Shown one piece after another: positions 55,323-63,930 of a DNA stretch of 64,000 bases. Both the position numbers and the translations under genes were made by a program. The notes beneath the pieces were generated by a model. That model did not search any database. It had not been told where the DNA came from and saw nothing but the letters and a program-made list of their open reading frames with translations. Location: the NCBI GenBank assembly GCA_963728975.1, contig CAVSMF010000005.1, positions 62,001 to 126,000 of the forward strand, read 5' to 3'. The DNA comes from DATFCK01 sp963728975 (lineage in GTDB: Bacteria; Verrucomicrobiota; Verrucomicrobiia; Chthoniobacterales; UBA10450). The stretch's first letter is position 1; every line of letters begins with the position of its first letter.

Positions 55323-55774
55323 TCCACCGCTACCTTGGTTTTCTGAACCAGTTTCAGATCCCCGATTGCCATTTCTTTGTCGACCGCTTTGCACATGTCG
55401 TAAATGGTGAGAAGGGCGACAGACGTGCCAGTAAGCGCCTCCATTTCCACGCCGGTCTGGCCCACAGTTCGGGCTGTGCATTTCACCTCGGCGCCGTGGC
55501 TGCCAATCTCGATCTCGATCTCGACATCGCCCAGCGGCACGGTATGACAGAGCGGAATCAGTTGCGGCGTTTGCTTGGCCGCCTGAATCCCCGCGATCCG
55601 GGCGGTGGCAAATACGTTCCCCTTGGCAATCTCATTCTGCCGGATGAGATCGATCGTTTCTTTCCGGAGCGAAATTTTTCCGGAAGCAACGGCGGTTCTG
55701 GCCGATAACGGTTTAGCCGAGACATCAACCATCCGGGCCCGCCCGTCACCGCCGATATGAGAAAGACGCTCCAT
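55319..55774 (-). CDS. moaC: Cyclic pyranopterin monophosphate synthase
   Basis: A 151-residue protein. It includes MVDVSAKPLSARTAVASGKI, the conserved AGIQAAKQTPQLIPLCHTVP, and GVEMEALTGTSVALLTIYDM with DLKLVQKTKV at the end. MoaC rearranges the MoaA product to cyclic pyranopterin monophosphate and forms a hexamer. The length is normal. Its ATG is placed at 55774, immediately behind a second octamer run. moaA ends 39 bases upstream. Confidence 0.96.
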   Translation of the reverse strand: MERLSHIGGDGRARMVDVSAKPLSARTAVASGKISLRKETIDLIRQNEIAKGNVFATARIAGIQAAKQTPQLIPLCHTVPLGDVEIEIEIGSHGAEVKCTARTVGQTGVEMEALTGTSVALLTIYDMCKAVDKEMAIGDLKLVQKTKVAVE

Positions 55775-55801
55775 TACTCCATCACTCCATCACTCCATTC
55801 C
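55770..55801. repeat. Octamer repeat at the moaC start
   Basis: Four units: TCCATTAC, TCCATCAC twice, TCCATTCC. The moaC start codon lies in the first unit. On the coding strand the repeat gives GGAATGGAGTGATGGAGTGA and then TGGAGTAATG, so a GGAG sits at several distances from the ATG. Confidence 0.92.
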
Positions 55802-55813
55802 CCCATGCGCCGC

Positions 55814-56815
55814 TCAGCCGCCAATCGCGACCATTTTCCGCCCCGGTTGATAGTTTTCCCGGAAATCGTGCTGCTGCGGTTTTCGATCGACCACTTCCAG
55901 AAAAAACTGCCGCAAATCCGAGTCGCTCGCTCCCGCTCGCAACGGCGTCATGATATCGAATTCCAGCGCGCTCCCGAGACAGGGACGCAATTTACCGTCG
56001 CAAGTGAGCCGGAGCTTGTTGCAGTTCTCACAAAAATGGAGGTTGGTCATCGCTCCGATAAAACCGATCCGCTGTTGCCGTCCAGGAACCTGATAGTAAG
56101 TGGCCGGGCCGTTTGTTTTGAACCCCGGCTCGGGGATCAGCGTTCCATAACGGGATTCGACCACTCGTTTCGCGTGGAGGATGGACATGAAATTCTCTTC
56201 ACTCAAAACCTCGCTCGTGCTGACCGGCATCATCTCGATAAATCTCAGAACGAGATTGCGGGCTCCGGCGAATTCAACAAGAGGCAACAGCTGCTCTTCG
56301 TTCTTTTGCCGCATCAGCACGGTATTGAGCTTGATTTGCGGAAAATCAGCGGCCATGGCCGCGTCAATCCCATCCAGCACCGCCTGATGCAGGTCGCGTC
56401 CGGTAATCTGGGCGTAAAAATGCGGATCCAGGGTATCGAGTGAAATGTTCACCGAATCGACGCCGGTTTCCCGCAACGCAGCCGCCATGGTTAGACCGTC
56501 TTTTACGTCGCGGGCCAGCAACGTTCCATTTGTGGAAAGCCCAATATCGCTCAGACCGGGAACTTGACGGAGATCGCGCATGAAATCGAGCACGTCGCGG
56601 CGGGTGAGCGGCTCTCCCCCTGTCACCCGGACCTTGGAAACTCCCAGACCGGTCGCGATTCCAACCAGACGCAGCATTTCTTCAAAGGTTAAAATACCCT
56701 CGCGCGGCAGCCATTCGTGCAATTCGCCCGGCATGCAATAGGCGCAGCGCTCATTACAGCGGTCGGTTATCGATACCCGCAGGTAGGAAATGCGATGGCC
56801 GTAGCGATCTTCCAT
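55814..56815 (-). CDS. moaA: GTP 3',8-cyclase
   Basis: A 333-residue radical SAM enzyme. The N-terminal cluster motif is Cys20, Cys24 and Cys27 in DRCNERCAYCMPG; the second cluster is bound by CENCNKLRLTCDGKLRPC near the C-terminus; the chain ends in the conserved GG (KMVAIGG). MoaA uses S-adenosylmethionine radicals to convert GTP to 3',8-cH2GTP, the first step of molybdenum cofactor synthesis. All key residues are present. First gene of the moaA-moaC-mog operon. Confidence 0.97.
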   Translation of the reverse strand: MEDRYGHRISYLRVSITDRCNERCAYCMPGELHEWLPREGILTFEEMLRLVGIATGLGVSKVRVTGGEPLTRRDVLDFMRDLRQVPGLSDIGLSTNGTLLARDVKDGLTMAAALRETGVDSVNISLDTLDPHFYAQITGRDLHQAVLDGIDAAMAADFPQIKLNTVLMRQKNEEQLLPLVEFAGARNLVLRFIEMMPVSTSEVLSEENFMSILHAKRVVESRYGTLIPEPGFKTNGPATYYQVPGRQQRIGFIGAMTNLHFCENCNKLRLTCDGKLRPCLGSALEFDIMTPLRAGASDSDLRQFFLEVVDRKPQQHDFRENYQPGRKMVAIGG

Positions 56816-56901
56816 GCCGGCGCAACTTTACGGTTAACACCGGGTTGAATCAAGGCAGTGACACGATTGACTCGCATTTCCACAGCAGTATGATCCTCGC
56901 C

Positions 56902-57429
56902 ATGAAGGGTAAATTGTTTTCCAGGGTCCTAACGATCGGCGTTCTGGCCGGCGCCGCCGTCTTAACCGGTTGTTCTACAACCGAATCGCGCATATCCGAA
57001 CACCCCGATCTTTTTCAAACGCTTTCCCCGAAGGACCAATCTTTGGTCAGTCGCGGGCAGATTCGGGTGGGTATGTCTGAAAACGCGGTCTGGCTGGCCT
57101 GGGGTTCGCCCAATCAGAAAGCGGTCGGCGCCATGCGGGGGCATGCAACCGAGACCTGGATCTATTTTACCACCACCACCGGCCCCTATGGTTATGGCTA
57201 CGGTTACGGCTACGGGCCGGGCTACGGCCCTTTTTATCGGCCGTTCGGTTACGGATTTGCCGGAGTCGTGCGCACCCATCGTGGCCGCAGATTCGTGTTC
57301 TTCGGCGACCCATTTTACGATCCCTTCTTTTACTCCTACATTCCGCCGACTATCTCTTACCCCTATAAGACGGCGACGTTTTCGGACGGGCGGGTCGTTT
57401 CCTTTCAATATCTGGCGGGCTATCGCTGA
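56902..57429 (+). CDS. Lipoprotein with Gly/Tyr-rich segment
   Basis: A 175-residue protein from the ATG at 56902 (an ATG at 56890 would add four residues). The signal ends in a lipobox, AAVLTGCSTT, so it should be lipid-anchored. The first domain (LSPKDQSLVSRGQIRVGMSE, AWGSPNQK, ETWIYF) resembles the SmpA/BamE-like fold with the G-M-S/T-x2-x-V-x2-xWGxP pattern. A Gly/Tyr-rich segment YGYGYGYGYGPGYGPFY follows, and the end has aromatic motifs. Probably an envelope protein; role unknown. Confidence 0.72.
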   Translation: MKGKLFSRVLTIGVLAGAAVLTGCSTTESRISEHPDLFQTLSPKDQSLVSRGQIRVGMSENAVWLAWGSPNQKAVGAMRGHATETWIYFTTTTGPYGYGYGYGYGPGYGPFYRPFGYGFAGVVRTHRGRRFVFFGDPFYDPFFYSYIPPTISYPYKTATFSDGRVVSFQYLAGYR

Positions 57430-57585
57430 GGCATCCTCAGCCGGCGAAAACCTTGTCCTGCCTGCAACCCCGAGAAGTCCGGCCGGTTTCAGGCGAGGCG
57501 ATTGAGAACCCGGCAAGCTGGACCACCGCCTGATCCGGGAGTGCGTTGCAAGCGTTCACCCGTCTGATATAACGATAGGCTGTCA

Positions 57586-59069
57586 ATGGCTTATCGATCT
57601 TTTCGCCAATTCCTCGAAGCTCTCGAACAGGCGGGCGAGCTCAAACGCATCGCCCTCCCGGTCGATACCGATTTGTTGATCAGCGAATGGGCCGACCGGG
57701 AGATGAAATCGCCCGGTGGCGGGAAAGGGTTGCTGTTCGAACAGCCGGTCGCCGACGGGAAGCCGTTGTCATTCCCGGTTGCGATCAACACGATGGGATC
57801 GACTCGGCGGATGGCGCTCGCGCTCCAGGTCGACAGCGTGGAAGACATCGCCCGGGAAATCCAGCTGCTGCTCAAAGCCAAACCACCAACCGACTTGCGA
57901 GAAGGCTGGAACCTGCTGAAACAGGGCATTCATTTGCTGCATGCCCGGCCAAAACAGGTCCGGGAAGGGCCATGCCAGGAGGTTGTGGATATCCTGGAAG
58001 AACCGACCCCGAACGCCCAAACGGAATGACCCTGGCGGACCTGCCGGTCCTGAAATGCTGGCCCAGGGACGGCGGCCGCTTCATCACTTTGCCTAACGTC
58101 CACACCCGGGACCCGGAAACCGGAGCGCGAAATGTGGGCGTCTACCGGATGCAAGTTTTTGATGATCGCACCACCGCCATGCATTGGCAGGTCCACAAGG
58201 TCGGGGCGCGCCATGGCCGACGTTATTACGAGCGGGGGGAACGAATGCCGGTCGCAGTGACGATTGGCGGCGATCCCGTTTACACCTTTGCCGCCACCGC
58301 CCCGCTGCCGGATGGCGTCGACGAGATTTTGTTTGCCGGATTTTTACGAAAAAAATCAGTCGAGCTGGTGCGCTGCAAAACAGTGGACCTCGAGGTTCCC
58401 GCCGACGTCGATTTCGTCCTGGAAGGTTATGTTCAACCCGGCGAAATGCGCCCGGAAGGACCGTTCGGAGATCACACCGGGTTTTACACGGCGGTCGAGG
58501 ATTATCCCGTGTTCCATTTGACCGCCATTACTCATCGGAAGGATGCAATTTATCCAACCACAATTGTGGGCATTCCCCCGATGGAGGATTTTTACATGGG
58601 CGACGCCAGCGTCCGAATTTTTTTGCCGGTATTCAAAATGAATTTCCCGGAAATCGTGGACATGACCCTGCCACCGGAAGGGGTATTTCATAATCTCGTC
58701 TTTGTCAGCATCCGAAAGCAATATCCCTATCAGGCGTTCAAGGTGATGCATGGCCTTTGGGGCATGGGCCAGATGATGTTCAGCAAGTACATCGTGGTGG
58801 TCGATGAAGATTGCGACGTGCATAACACCAGTGAGGTGCTGTTCCGCTTATGCGCCAACACCGATCCGGCCCGGGATTCAACCGTGATCAGGAATCCGAG
58901 CGACTCCCTCGATCATGCCCCGACCGAACAGAACATCGGGTCCCACATGGGTTTCGACGCCACCCGTAAACTGCCCGGCGAAAACTATCACCGCCCCTGG
59001 CCCGAGCTGCTCAAGATGACCGAGGAAGCCCAATCGCTGGTCGATGCCCTCCAAAAGAAAACCGGTTAG
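57586..59069 (+). CDS. ubiD: UbiD-family decarboxylase (frameshifted)
   Basis: The N-terminal part (57586-58029, MAYRSFRQFLEALEQAGELK to ILEEPTPN) and the rest (in another frame to 59069, ADLPVLKCWPRDGGRFIT onward) are adjacent parts of one UbiD protein. The stop of the first and the ATG of the second overlap as ATGA at 58026-58029, but UbiD is normally one chain of about 480-500 residues, so one missing base near 58000-58025 is likely. The prenyl-FMN site is readable: GVYRMQVFDD, VEGYVQ-like LEGYVQPGE and PEGPFGDHTG with the catalytic Glu nearby. UbiD enzymes decarboxylate aromatic or unsaturated acids; UbiX is not in the window. Confidence 0.85.
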
Positions 59070-59081
59070 TCCAACACCCAC

Positions 59082-59109
59082 GGGAGGGACCGAGCTTGTC
59101 TCGTCCCAT
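59082..59109. repeat. Dispersed GGAGGGACC repeat, copy 2
   Basis: GGGAGGGACCGAGCTTGTCT followed by CGTCCC is a relative of 54714-54748. It lies between ubiD and the secreted methyltransferase gene. Confidence 0.6.
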
Positions 59110-59196
59110 TATTTTTCTTTTCTCCGGCTGCGGGGGGGCGTAAACGGCAGATCGGATAAATTTGATTTCACCGGCAAAAACCTTAGGAAAGCTGGA

Positions 59197-59865
59197 ATGA
59201 AACTCATCCTGGCGTTTGTCATTTTCATTTCCGGGCAAGGACTGGCCCTGGCCCAGAACCCGACTCCGCGAACCGCGGAGGCGATGGAACGGTTGCACGA
59301 AAACCCCCAGGCCTACATTGCCATGCTCGACAATCCGAGGCGCGACGCTTACCAGAAGCCGAACGAAGTCATCAGCGCCCTGAAGTTAAAGCCGGGCGAA
59401 ATAATCGCGGATATTGGAGCCGGCTCCGGTTATTTCACCTTCCGCCTGGCCCGACAGGTCGGCAGCCAGGGCCGGGTCTACGCCGTTGACGTGAGCCCAG
59501 ACATGATCATCCATCTGAACCGCCGCATCCGCGACCTCGGGGTCACGAACGTCGCCACGATTCTTTGTCCTCCGGACGATCCTCTCCTGGCCGACGCGTC
59601 CGTTGACCGCTTCTTCATCTGCGACACCTGGCACCACATTCAGGATCACCCGCATTACCTCGGGCTCCTGAAGCGAATGCTTAAACCGGACGGGCAGATC
59701 GTCATGATCGATTATAAGAAAACTCAGACGCCGCTCGGGCCGCCGATGGAAATAAGGATCTCCCATGACGACTTGGCGCGAGAAATGGAAGCGAACGGGT
59801 TTCGTCTGAAAACGGAACACACCTTCTTGCCCTATCAATACTTCATTGTCTTTGAGAAACGTTAG
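59197..59865 (+). CDS. Exported SAM-dependent methyltransferase
   Basis: A 222-residue protein from the ATG at 59197 with a clear signal peptide (MKLILAFVIFISGQGLALAQ). The body is a class I methyltransferase: IIADIGAGSGYFTFRLARQV (the SAM-binding glycine loop), VYAVDVSPDM with an acidic end of strand 2, and LLKRMLKPDGQIVMIDY. A methyltransferase with an export signal is uncommon but a group of periplasmic ones with this DxGAGSGYFT pattern is known in environmental bacteria. How it gets S-adenosylmethionine outside the cytoplasm is unclear. Substrate unknown. Confidence 0.78.
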   Translation: MKLILAFVIFISGQGLALAQNPTPRTAEAMERLHENPQAYIAMLDNPRRDAYQKPNEVISALKLKPGEIIADIGAGSGYFTFRLARQVGSQGRVYAVDVSPDMIIHLNRRIRDLGVTNVATILCPPDDPLLADASVDRFFICDTWHHIQDHPHYLGLLKRMLKPDGQIVMIDYKKTQTPLGPPMEIRISHDDLAREMEANGFRLKTEHTFLPYQYFIVFEKR

Positions 59866-59887
59866 GCTGGGTCCAATGTTTTGACTG

Positions 59888-59906
59888 GAAGCCATCTGAT
59901 GGCTTC
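59888..59906 (+). terminator. Hairpin after the methyltransferase gene
   Basis: GAAGCCATC and GATGGCTTC form a perfect 9-bp stem with a single-base loop 22 bases after the stop codon. No strong T-run follows, so termination is not certain. Confidence 0.5.
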
Positions 59907-59928
59907 TAAAGACAAAGCCCGGAAGCTC

Positions 59929-60088
59929 GGCGGTCACAGACCGCCGCTACAGGAGCATTAACGCGGCACCCCGGCGGTCATAGACCGCCGCTACAGGAGC
60001 ATTAACGCGGCACCCCCGGCGGTCATAGACCGCCGCTACAGGAGCATTAACGCGGCACCCCCGGCGGTCATAGACCGCCGCTACAGGG
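59929..60088. repeat. Tandem array of four hairpin repeats (44-45 bp unit)
   Basis: GGCGGTC(ATA or ACA)GACCGCC palindromes start at 59929, 59973, 60018 and 60063, separated by a nearly identical GCTACAGGAGCATTAACGCG spacer. Units are 44-45 bases. The array lies between convergent genes ending at 59865 and 60091 and could block read-through from both. Confidence 0.92.
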
Positions 60089-60090
60089 GG

Positions 60091-60483
60091 CTATGGCCTG
60101 CGGAAAAACTGATCGGTCTCGATGTCCCGGGTCAGACCGCCGTGGGGCACGTCCCGAAGATCATAGATTCGGCCGGTGTAAGGACTGTAATAAAAGCCCG
60201 GGCGACCGGCATAACGACCGAAAGGAAATCCGCCTCGCGGTGGCGGCCCGTATCTGCCCTCCCGATCTTCCTGAATGGCATGTCCAATCAACGCCCCGGT
60301 TGCCGCTCCGGCAGCCGCGCCGATCGCGGCCCCGCGCACTCTCCCGGTGGCCGCCGCTCCCAGCACCGCTCCCGCGGCCGCGCCATAGCCCGCGCCCGCG
60401 CCGGTCGGCGCGTCGCAAGAATTTAGCGTCAACCCGAGTAACGCTGCTCCCGAAATGAGCCCTAAATATCTATTCATCTTCAT
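60091..60483 (-). CDS. Glycine-zipper lipoprotein
   Basis: A 130-residue protein from the ATG at 60483 (a second ATG at 60477). The signal peptide ends in a plausible lipobox, LTLNSC. A glycine-zipper helix pair follows: GYGAAAGAVLGAAATG and GAAIGAAAGAATGALIGHAI, which in other proteins inserts into or spans membranes. The C-terminal half is Gly/Pro/Tyr/Arg-rich (GGFPFGRYAGRPGFYYSPY). Likely an outer-membrane or surface lipoprotein. Confidence 0.8.
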   Translation of the reverse strand: MKMNRYLGLISGAALLGLTLNSCDAPTGAGAGYGAAAGAVLGAAATGRVRGAAIGAAAGAATGALIGHAIQEDREGRYGPPPRGGFPFGRYAGRPGFYYSPYTGRIYDLRDVPHGGLTRDIETDQFFRRP

Positions 60484-60579
60484 ATCTCTTTCGCATCCAA
60501 CACAAGAATCAGACGCAAGTTGCGGTTCGAACATTCAAACAAAAGAGATTGGACCGCGCCTGAGCACGCCACCGCCGGT

Positions 60580-61401
60580 TCAAAGCGATCTGAGCAGCTG
60601 GCCGGCAACGCGGCCGGCTTTCTCCAGCTTGTTCAAATGATAGTCCCTTTCAAAAACCCGGAAGCGATCGGCCTCCATTTGATGAAGAAGACCACGATAA
60701 ACAGAACCCATGATCTCGGCTGCAACCATCGATTGACGGTCTTCAGCCGGCAACACCTCCGCGGCCCGGGCGAAAAACTCGCGGGCCCGGGCCGCCTCAA
60801 ATTCCATCAGCCGAACAAAGCTGTCGTTGTACTGTCTCTTCAGCAATTCGATCTCGGAATATCGAAAACGGGCCAGATCTTCCTGGGGCAGATAGATCCG
60901 GCCTTTTTCAAGATCTTTGCCAACATCCCGGATGATGTTGGTCATTTGCAGGGCAAGCCCGAGCTGCACGGCGTATTCCTTGCACGCCTGATTTCGATAA
61001 CCGAAAATTTCGATGCTGACCAGCCCGACAGCGCTGGCGACGTGATAACAATAAACGCGAAGATCGCCAAAGGTCGGGTAACGCGTTTTATGCAGATCCA
61101 TTTCGACGCCGGCAATGATCGCGTCGAGCATCTCGGGCGGAAGCGAATATTTTGCCAGCAAACCGCGCACGTCCTTGGCTAAGGCCGGCTCTTCCGGCGT
61201 CCCGGTCCGTAACCAGCCCCGCCAGTTAGTCAACTGCCGCTGTTTTTCGGGAACAGCGAACTGGGTCGAATCGGCAATGTCATCAATCACGCGGCAAAAC
61301 GCGTAAAAGATCGTGATATCCCGCCGCCGTTCGCGTCCGAGCGAAATAAAAGCCAGAGCCAGGTTCGATTTGCTTTCCCGGGTGATTTTCGCCGCGTTCA
61401 T
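60580..61401 (-). CDS. Squalene/phytoene synthase family, HpnD-like
   Basis: A 273-residue trans-prenyltransferase. The first aspartate-rich motif is DDIAD (40-44) and the second region is NIIRDVGKDLEKGRIYLP, with CYHVASAVGLVSIEIFGY in between. These bind Mg-diphosphate groups when two prenyl diphosphates are joined head to head. The VGKDLEKGRIYLP form suits HpnD (presqualene diphosphate synthase of hopanoid synthesis) or a bacterial phytoene synthase; no hpnC, hpnE or desaturase gene is adjacent to decide. Length is normal. Confidence 0.9.
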   Translation of the reverse strand: MNAAKITRESKSNLALAFISLGRERRRDITIFYAFCRVIDDIADSTQFAVPEKQRQLTNWRGWLRTGTPEEPALAKDVRGLLAKYSLPPEMLDAIIAGVEMDLHKTRYPTFGDLRVYCYHVASAVGLVSIEIFGYRNQACKEYAVQLGLALQMTNIIRDVGKDLEKGRIYLPQEDLARFRYSEIELLKRQYNDSFVRLMEFEAARAREFFARAAEVLPAEDRQSMVAAEIMGSVYRGLLHQMEADRFRVFERDYHLNKLEKAGRVAGQLLRSL

Positions 61402-61427
61402 TTTACGTCAGACGCGAAAGGAAGAGG

Positions 61428-61485
61428 GAGGGATGCGCTTCTCTCGTCCCTGAAATTAATGGGGCGACACGAGGTCGTCCCTCCC
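61428..61485. repeat. Dispersed GGAGGGA repeat, copy 3 (double)
   Basis: GAGGGAGGGATGCGCTTCTC at 61428 and CACGAGGTCGTCCCTCCCGG ending near 61487 form an inverted pair related to 54714-54748. It lies upstream of the HpnD-like gene. Confidence 0.5.
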
Positions 61486-61528
61486 GGCATACCCGCGCCT
61501 GCAATTTTTTGTAAAACCGGATTATACC

Positions 61529-62734
61529 TCACAAGCAAATTGTTTCAGGTACCTGAATCCAGCTCTCCTGATCGGCTCTTCCGGTCTCGTATTGTCGGAA
61601 CAAACAGACCCAGGAAGCCAGCAACCAGCCGGTGATAAAACCACGCGCGGCGACGAAAAAGCTTTTCCAGACAATCAGCGCGGTCAACCGGTCGGCAATT
61701 GCTCCCCGGGCAACGGCGTCACAAGCCATGATCAGAAAGAAATGAATCGCGCAGATGAGAATAAACCAGGCGAACCGGTCCCAGTTTCGCCGGAGAAAGC
61801 GCCCGTGCGCCCGGAACGCTTCGGCCAATGTTTCGTTATGTAAAGCCAGCGACACTTGCATGGAGGCAAAACAAATAATCAGCGCGCACATGGCGGCTCG
61901 TTGCAGCGGAAGATAATCGAGCACGTGGGGGATATTCATGAAGTAGGCGAGCAATAGAGGTGTCCGGACGATGAGCATGCTCACCAGCACGACAATACCG
62001 GCCCATTCCAAAACGAAGCTGAACCGGCGCATGGCGAAACGAAACAGAGCCCCTTCCTCGAAACTGAGGCCGCGAATCCAGACAAAACAAACTACAATGA
62101 GATAAACCTGGATATAGACCCCAAACAGATACTCAAATAGGAACGCCATGGCATCGACCGAGGCCGAGGTCTGAAGCAACGCGCTCAACGGCACGATGCC
62201 CCCCCATTTCGGCAGCCGCCAGAACACGATCGGCTTGAGCAGTGACGCCACCGCACTCAACAGGAGGATCAGGTAAATGAGCAATCCGGAAAGGCCGAAC
62301 CGCTTCCGGAGCGCGCGAATCAAGGCTCGATGCAGCCCACGCCAGTTACAAATAATGAGAACGGCGGCAATAACCGAGAGCGGATAAGTGGTGGTGGCGT
62401 TGTCGAAAATTCCCGCGACATTTTCCAAAGCAGGCAATGGCGCCTGTCGCCAGACTTCAGCCAGACGCGGCCAATGCCAGCTTGGCAACGAAGCAATTTG
62501 GGTAAAATCGATGTCGTCCGTGCTCTGGATCGGATTGAAAGTGGCAAATTGAAAGACCGAATAGGCCAACCCAAAGAGGACAAACGCCAGCCAGATGCGG
62601 GGGAATCGAAGCAGGCAGCGAAATCCGTTGAGCAAGGCCTGCCGCACCGGATTGAAGAACATCAACAAAATGTATCCGGCGCAAAATCCAAGCACCGGAT
62701 AAATTCGCGGTACGCTCTGCAACATCATCAGCAA
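61529..62734 (-). CDS. Multi-pass membrane protein of unknown function
   Basis: A 401-residue protein with about nine hydrophobic helices and short polar loops. No family is recognised. The first half has two helices, a polar stretch (TFNPIQSTDDIDFTQIASLP) and then helices to about 200; the second half has pairs separated by basic loops (FRAHGRFLRRNWDRF). There is no ATPase, channel or peptidase motif. It is downstream of signal peptidase I on the same strand, with 80 bases between. The codon pattern supports a real gene. Confidence 0.6.
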   Translation of the reverse strand: MLMMLQSVPRIYPVLGFCAGYILLMFFNPVRQALLNGFRCLLRFPRIWLAFVLFGLAYSVFQFATFNPIQSTDDIDFTQIASLPSWHWPRLAEVWRQAPLPALENVAGIFDNATTTYPLSVIAAVLIICNWRGLHRALIRALRKRFGLSGLLIYLILLLSAVASLLKPIVFWRLPKWGGIVPLSALLQTSASVDAMAFLFEYLFGVYIQVYLIVVCFVWIRGLSFEEGALFRFAMRRFSFVLEWAGIVVLVSMLIVRTPLLLAYFMNIPHVLDYLPLQRAAMCALIICFASMQVSLALHNETLAEAFRAHGRFLRRNWDRFAWFILICAIHFFLIMACDAVARGAIADRLTALIVWKSFFVAARGFITGWLLASWVCLFRQYETGRADQESWIQVPETICL

Positions 62735-62814
62735 ATTGAGTGAGGGAGCATGGGAGTGATCGAGTAATGAAAGCGGAGAACAATCATGAAGCCGCTATTC
62801 CACCACTCCGCCCC

Positions 62815-63930
62815 CTAACGGATAAAACCCCAGTGGGGAGCGAATGGCCAGTAAACGATCAACCCGCGTCCAACCAGATTTTCCTCCGGGACCGACCCCC
62901 AATAACGGCTGTCGTAGCTGTTGTAGCTGTTGTCGCCCAGGGCAAAATAGGTATGGGGAGGGACGACAAACGTCGAATTCGGCGTCGACAAATATTCCCG
63001 ACCCGGTCCATAGCCGCGAAAGCCGTTCCGGGCAGACATGACTCTTTGGAAGCCGTAGCGCTGGGCCAGGTGTTCCCGCTTCTCGTTCGCTCCCTTGACG
63101 TAGAGCAACGGCGGATCGATTCGCAGGGTGTCACCCGGCACGCCTCCCAGCCGCTTGATATAAAACGGCGCGCCCGTCTCCGGGTCCTCCGGAATAAGCA
63201 GAATGTGGTTCGTCCGAAAAACAAACACATCTCCCCGGTGCGGTTTTACGAAATTATAGGAAAACTTGTCCACAAACACCTGGTCTCCCGTGTCGATCGC
63301 GCCTCGCGCGATGATTTCACCGGAACGATAGGTGCGGCCGGCAAAAACGTTGAAGTAGCCGCGCAGTGTCTCCGGAGGAGCGTAAACCAAAAAGGTTTGC
63401 CGCTGACAAATGAGTCGCGAGAAGGTGAAAAAGAAAAGGAACTTTTTCGGCTCTACCTGCAGGATCTGATCATCCTGGCGCGAAACGACGTCGATATAAT
63501 TCCGTCCGAACACGATGAACTCGCCGATCCGCCGGGGGAAACTGGGTATCGGCTGACTGGCCGGGTAAGGATGGCCGATAATTCCGTCCAGGGTCGGTTG
63601 CATCGATCCGGTTGGGATCTTGAACGGCTGCAAAAAGTAAGAGCGAATCCCCACCGCCACCACAATTGCCACCAGGATCACTTCGACATTCTCGCGCCAA
63701 TGAGCTTCCCAATTCACCGGCGCGAGCTTGTGGAGAAGGGCATCCAACGCTTCCGCCCTGGTTTCAATTTCCGAGCGATCGCGTTGCCGGAGCGCGGCCT
63801 GCAACCGGCGCATGGCTGCTTCGAGCTCCTCCAGGGCCGCCGGATCCAGAACATCCCGTTTATAGCGGAGATATTTCTGGGCATGCCGCAAAAGCAATTT
63901 GCTGTGTTTAACGTAGCGCGATGTGAACAT
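62815..63930 (-). CDS. lepB: Signal peptidase I
   Basis: A 371-residue membrane protease. The catalytic Ser109 is in PTGSMQPTL and the general base Lys259 in YIKRLGGVPGD; box C/D blocks GDQVFVDKFSYNF and RGDVFVFR, and box E GDNSYNSYDSRYWG, are all present. One clear transmembrane helix (NVEVILVAIVVAVGIRSYFL) precedes the catalytic domain. The N-terminal 75 residues are a basic, coiled helix of unknown role. The enzyme removes signal peptides from exported proteins, many of which are encoded in this window. The insert between box B and C is long compared with E. coli LepB. Confidence 0.95.
   Translation of the reverse strand: MFTSRYVKHSKLLLRHAQKYLRYKRDVLDPAALEELEAAMRRLQAALRQRDRSEIETRAEALDALLHKLAPVNWEAHWRENVEVILVAIVVAVGIRSYFLQPFKIPTGSMQPTLDGIIGHPYPASQPIPSFPRRIGEFIVFGRNYIDVVSRQDDQILQVEPKKFLFFFTFSRLICQRQTFLVYAPPETLRGYFNVFAGRTYRSGEIIARGAIDTGDQVFVDKFSYNFVKPHRGDVFVFRTNHILLIPEDPETGAPFYIKRLGGVPGDTLRIDPPLLYVKGANEKREHLAQRYGFQRVMSARNGFRGYGPGREYLSTPNSTFVVPPHTYFALGDNSYNSYDSRYWGSVPEENLVGRGLIVYWPFAPHWGFIR

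Noticed and set aside
59929..60088. CRISPR array of four repeats
   Set aside because: The intervals between palindromes are nearly identical, not unique spacers, and there are no cas genes.
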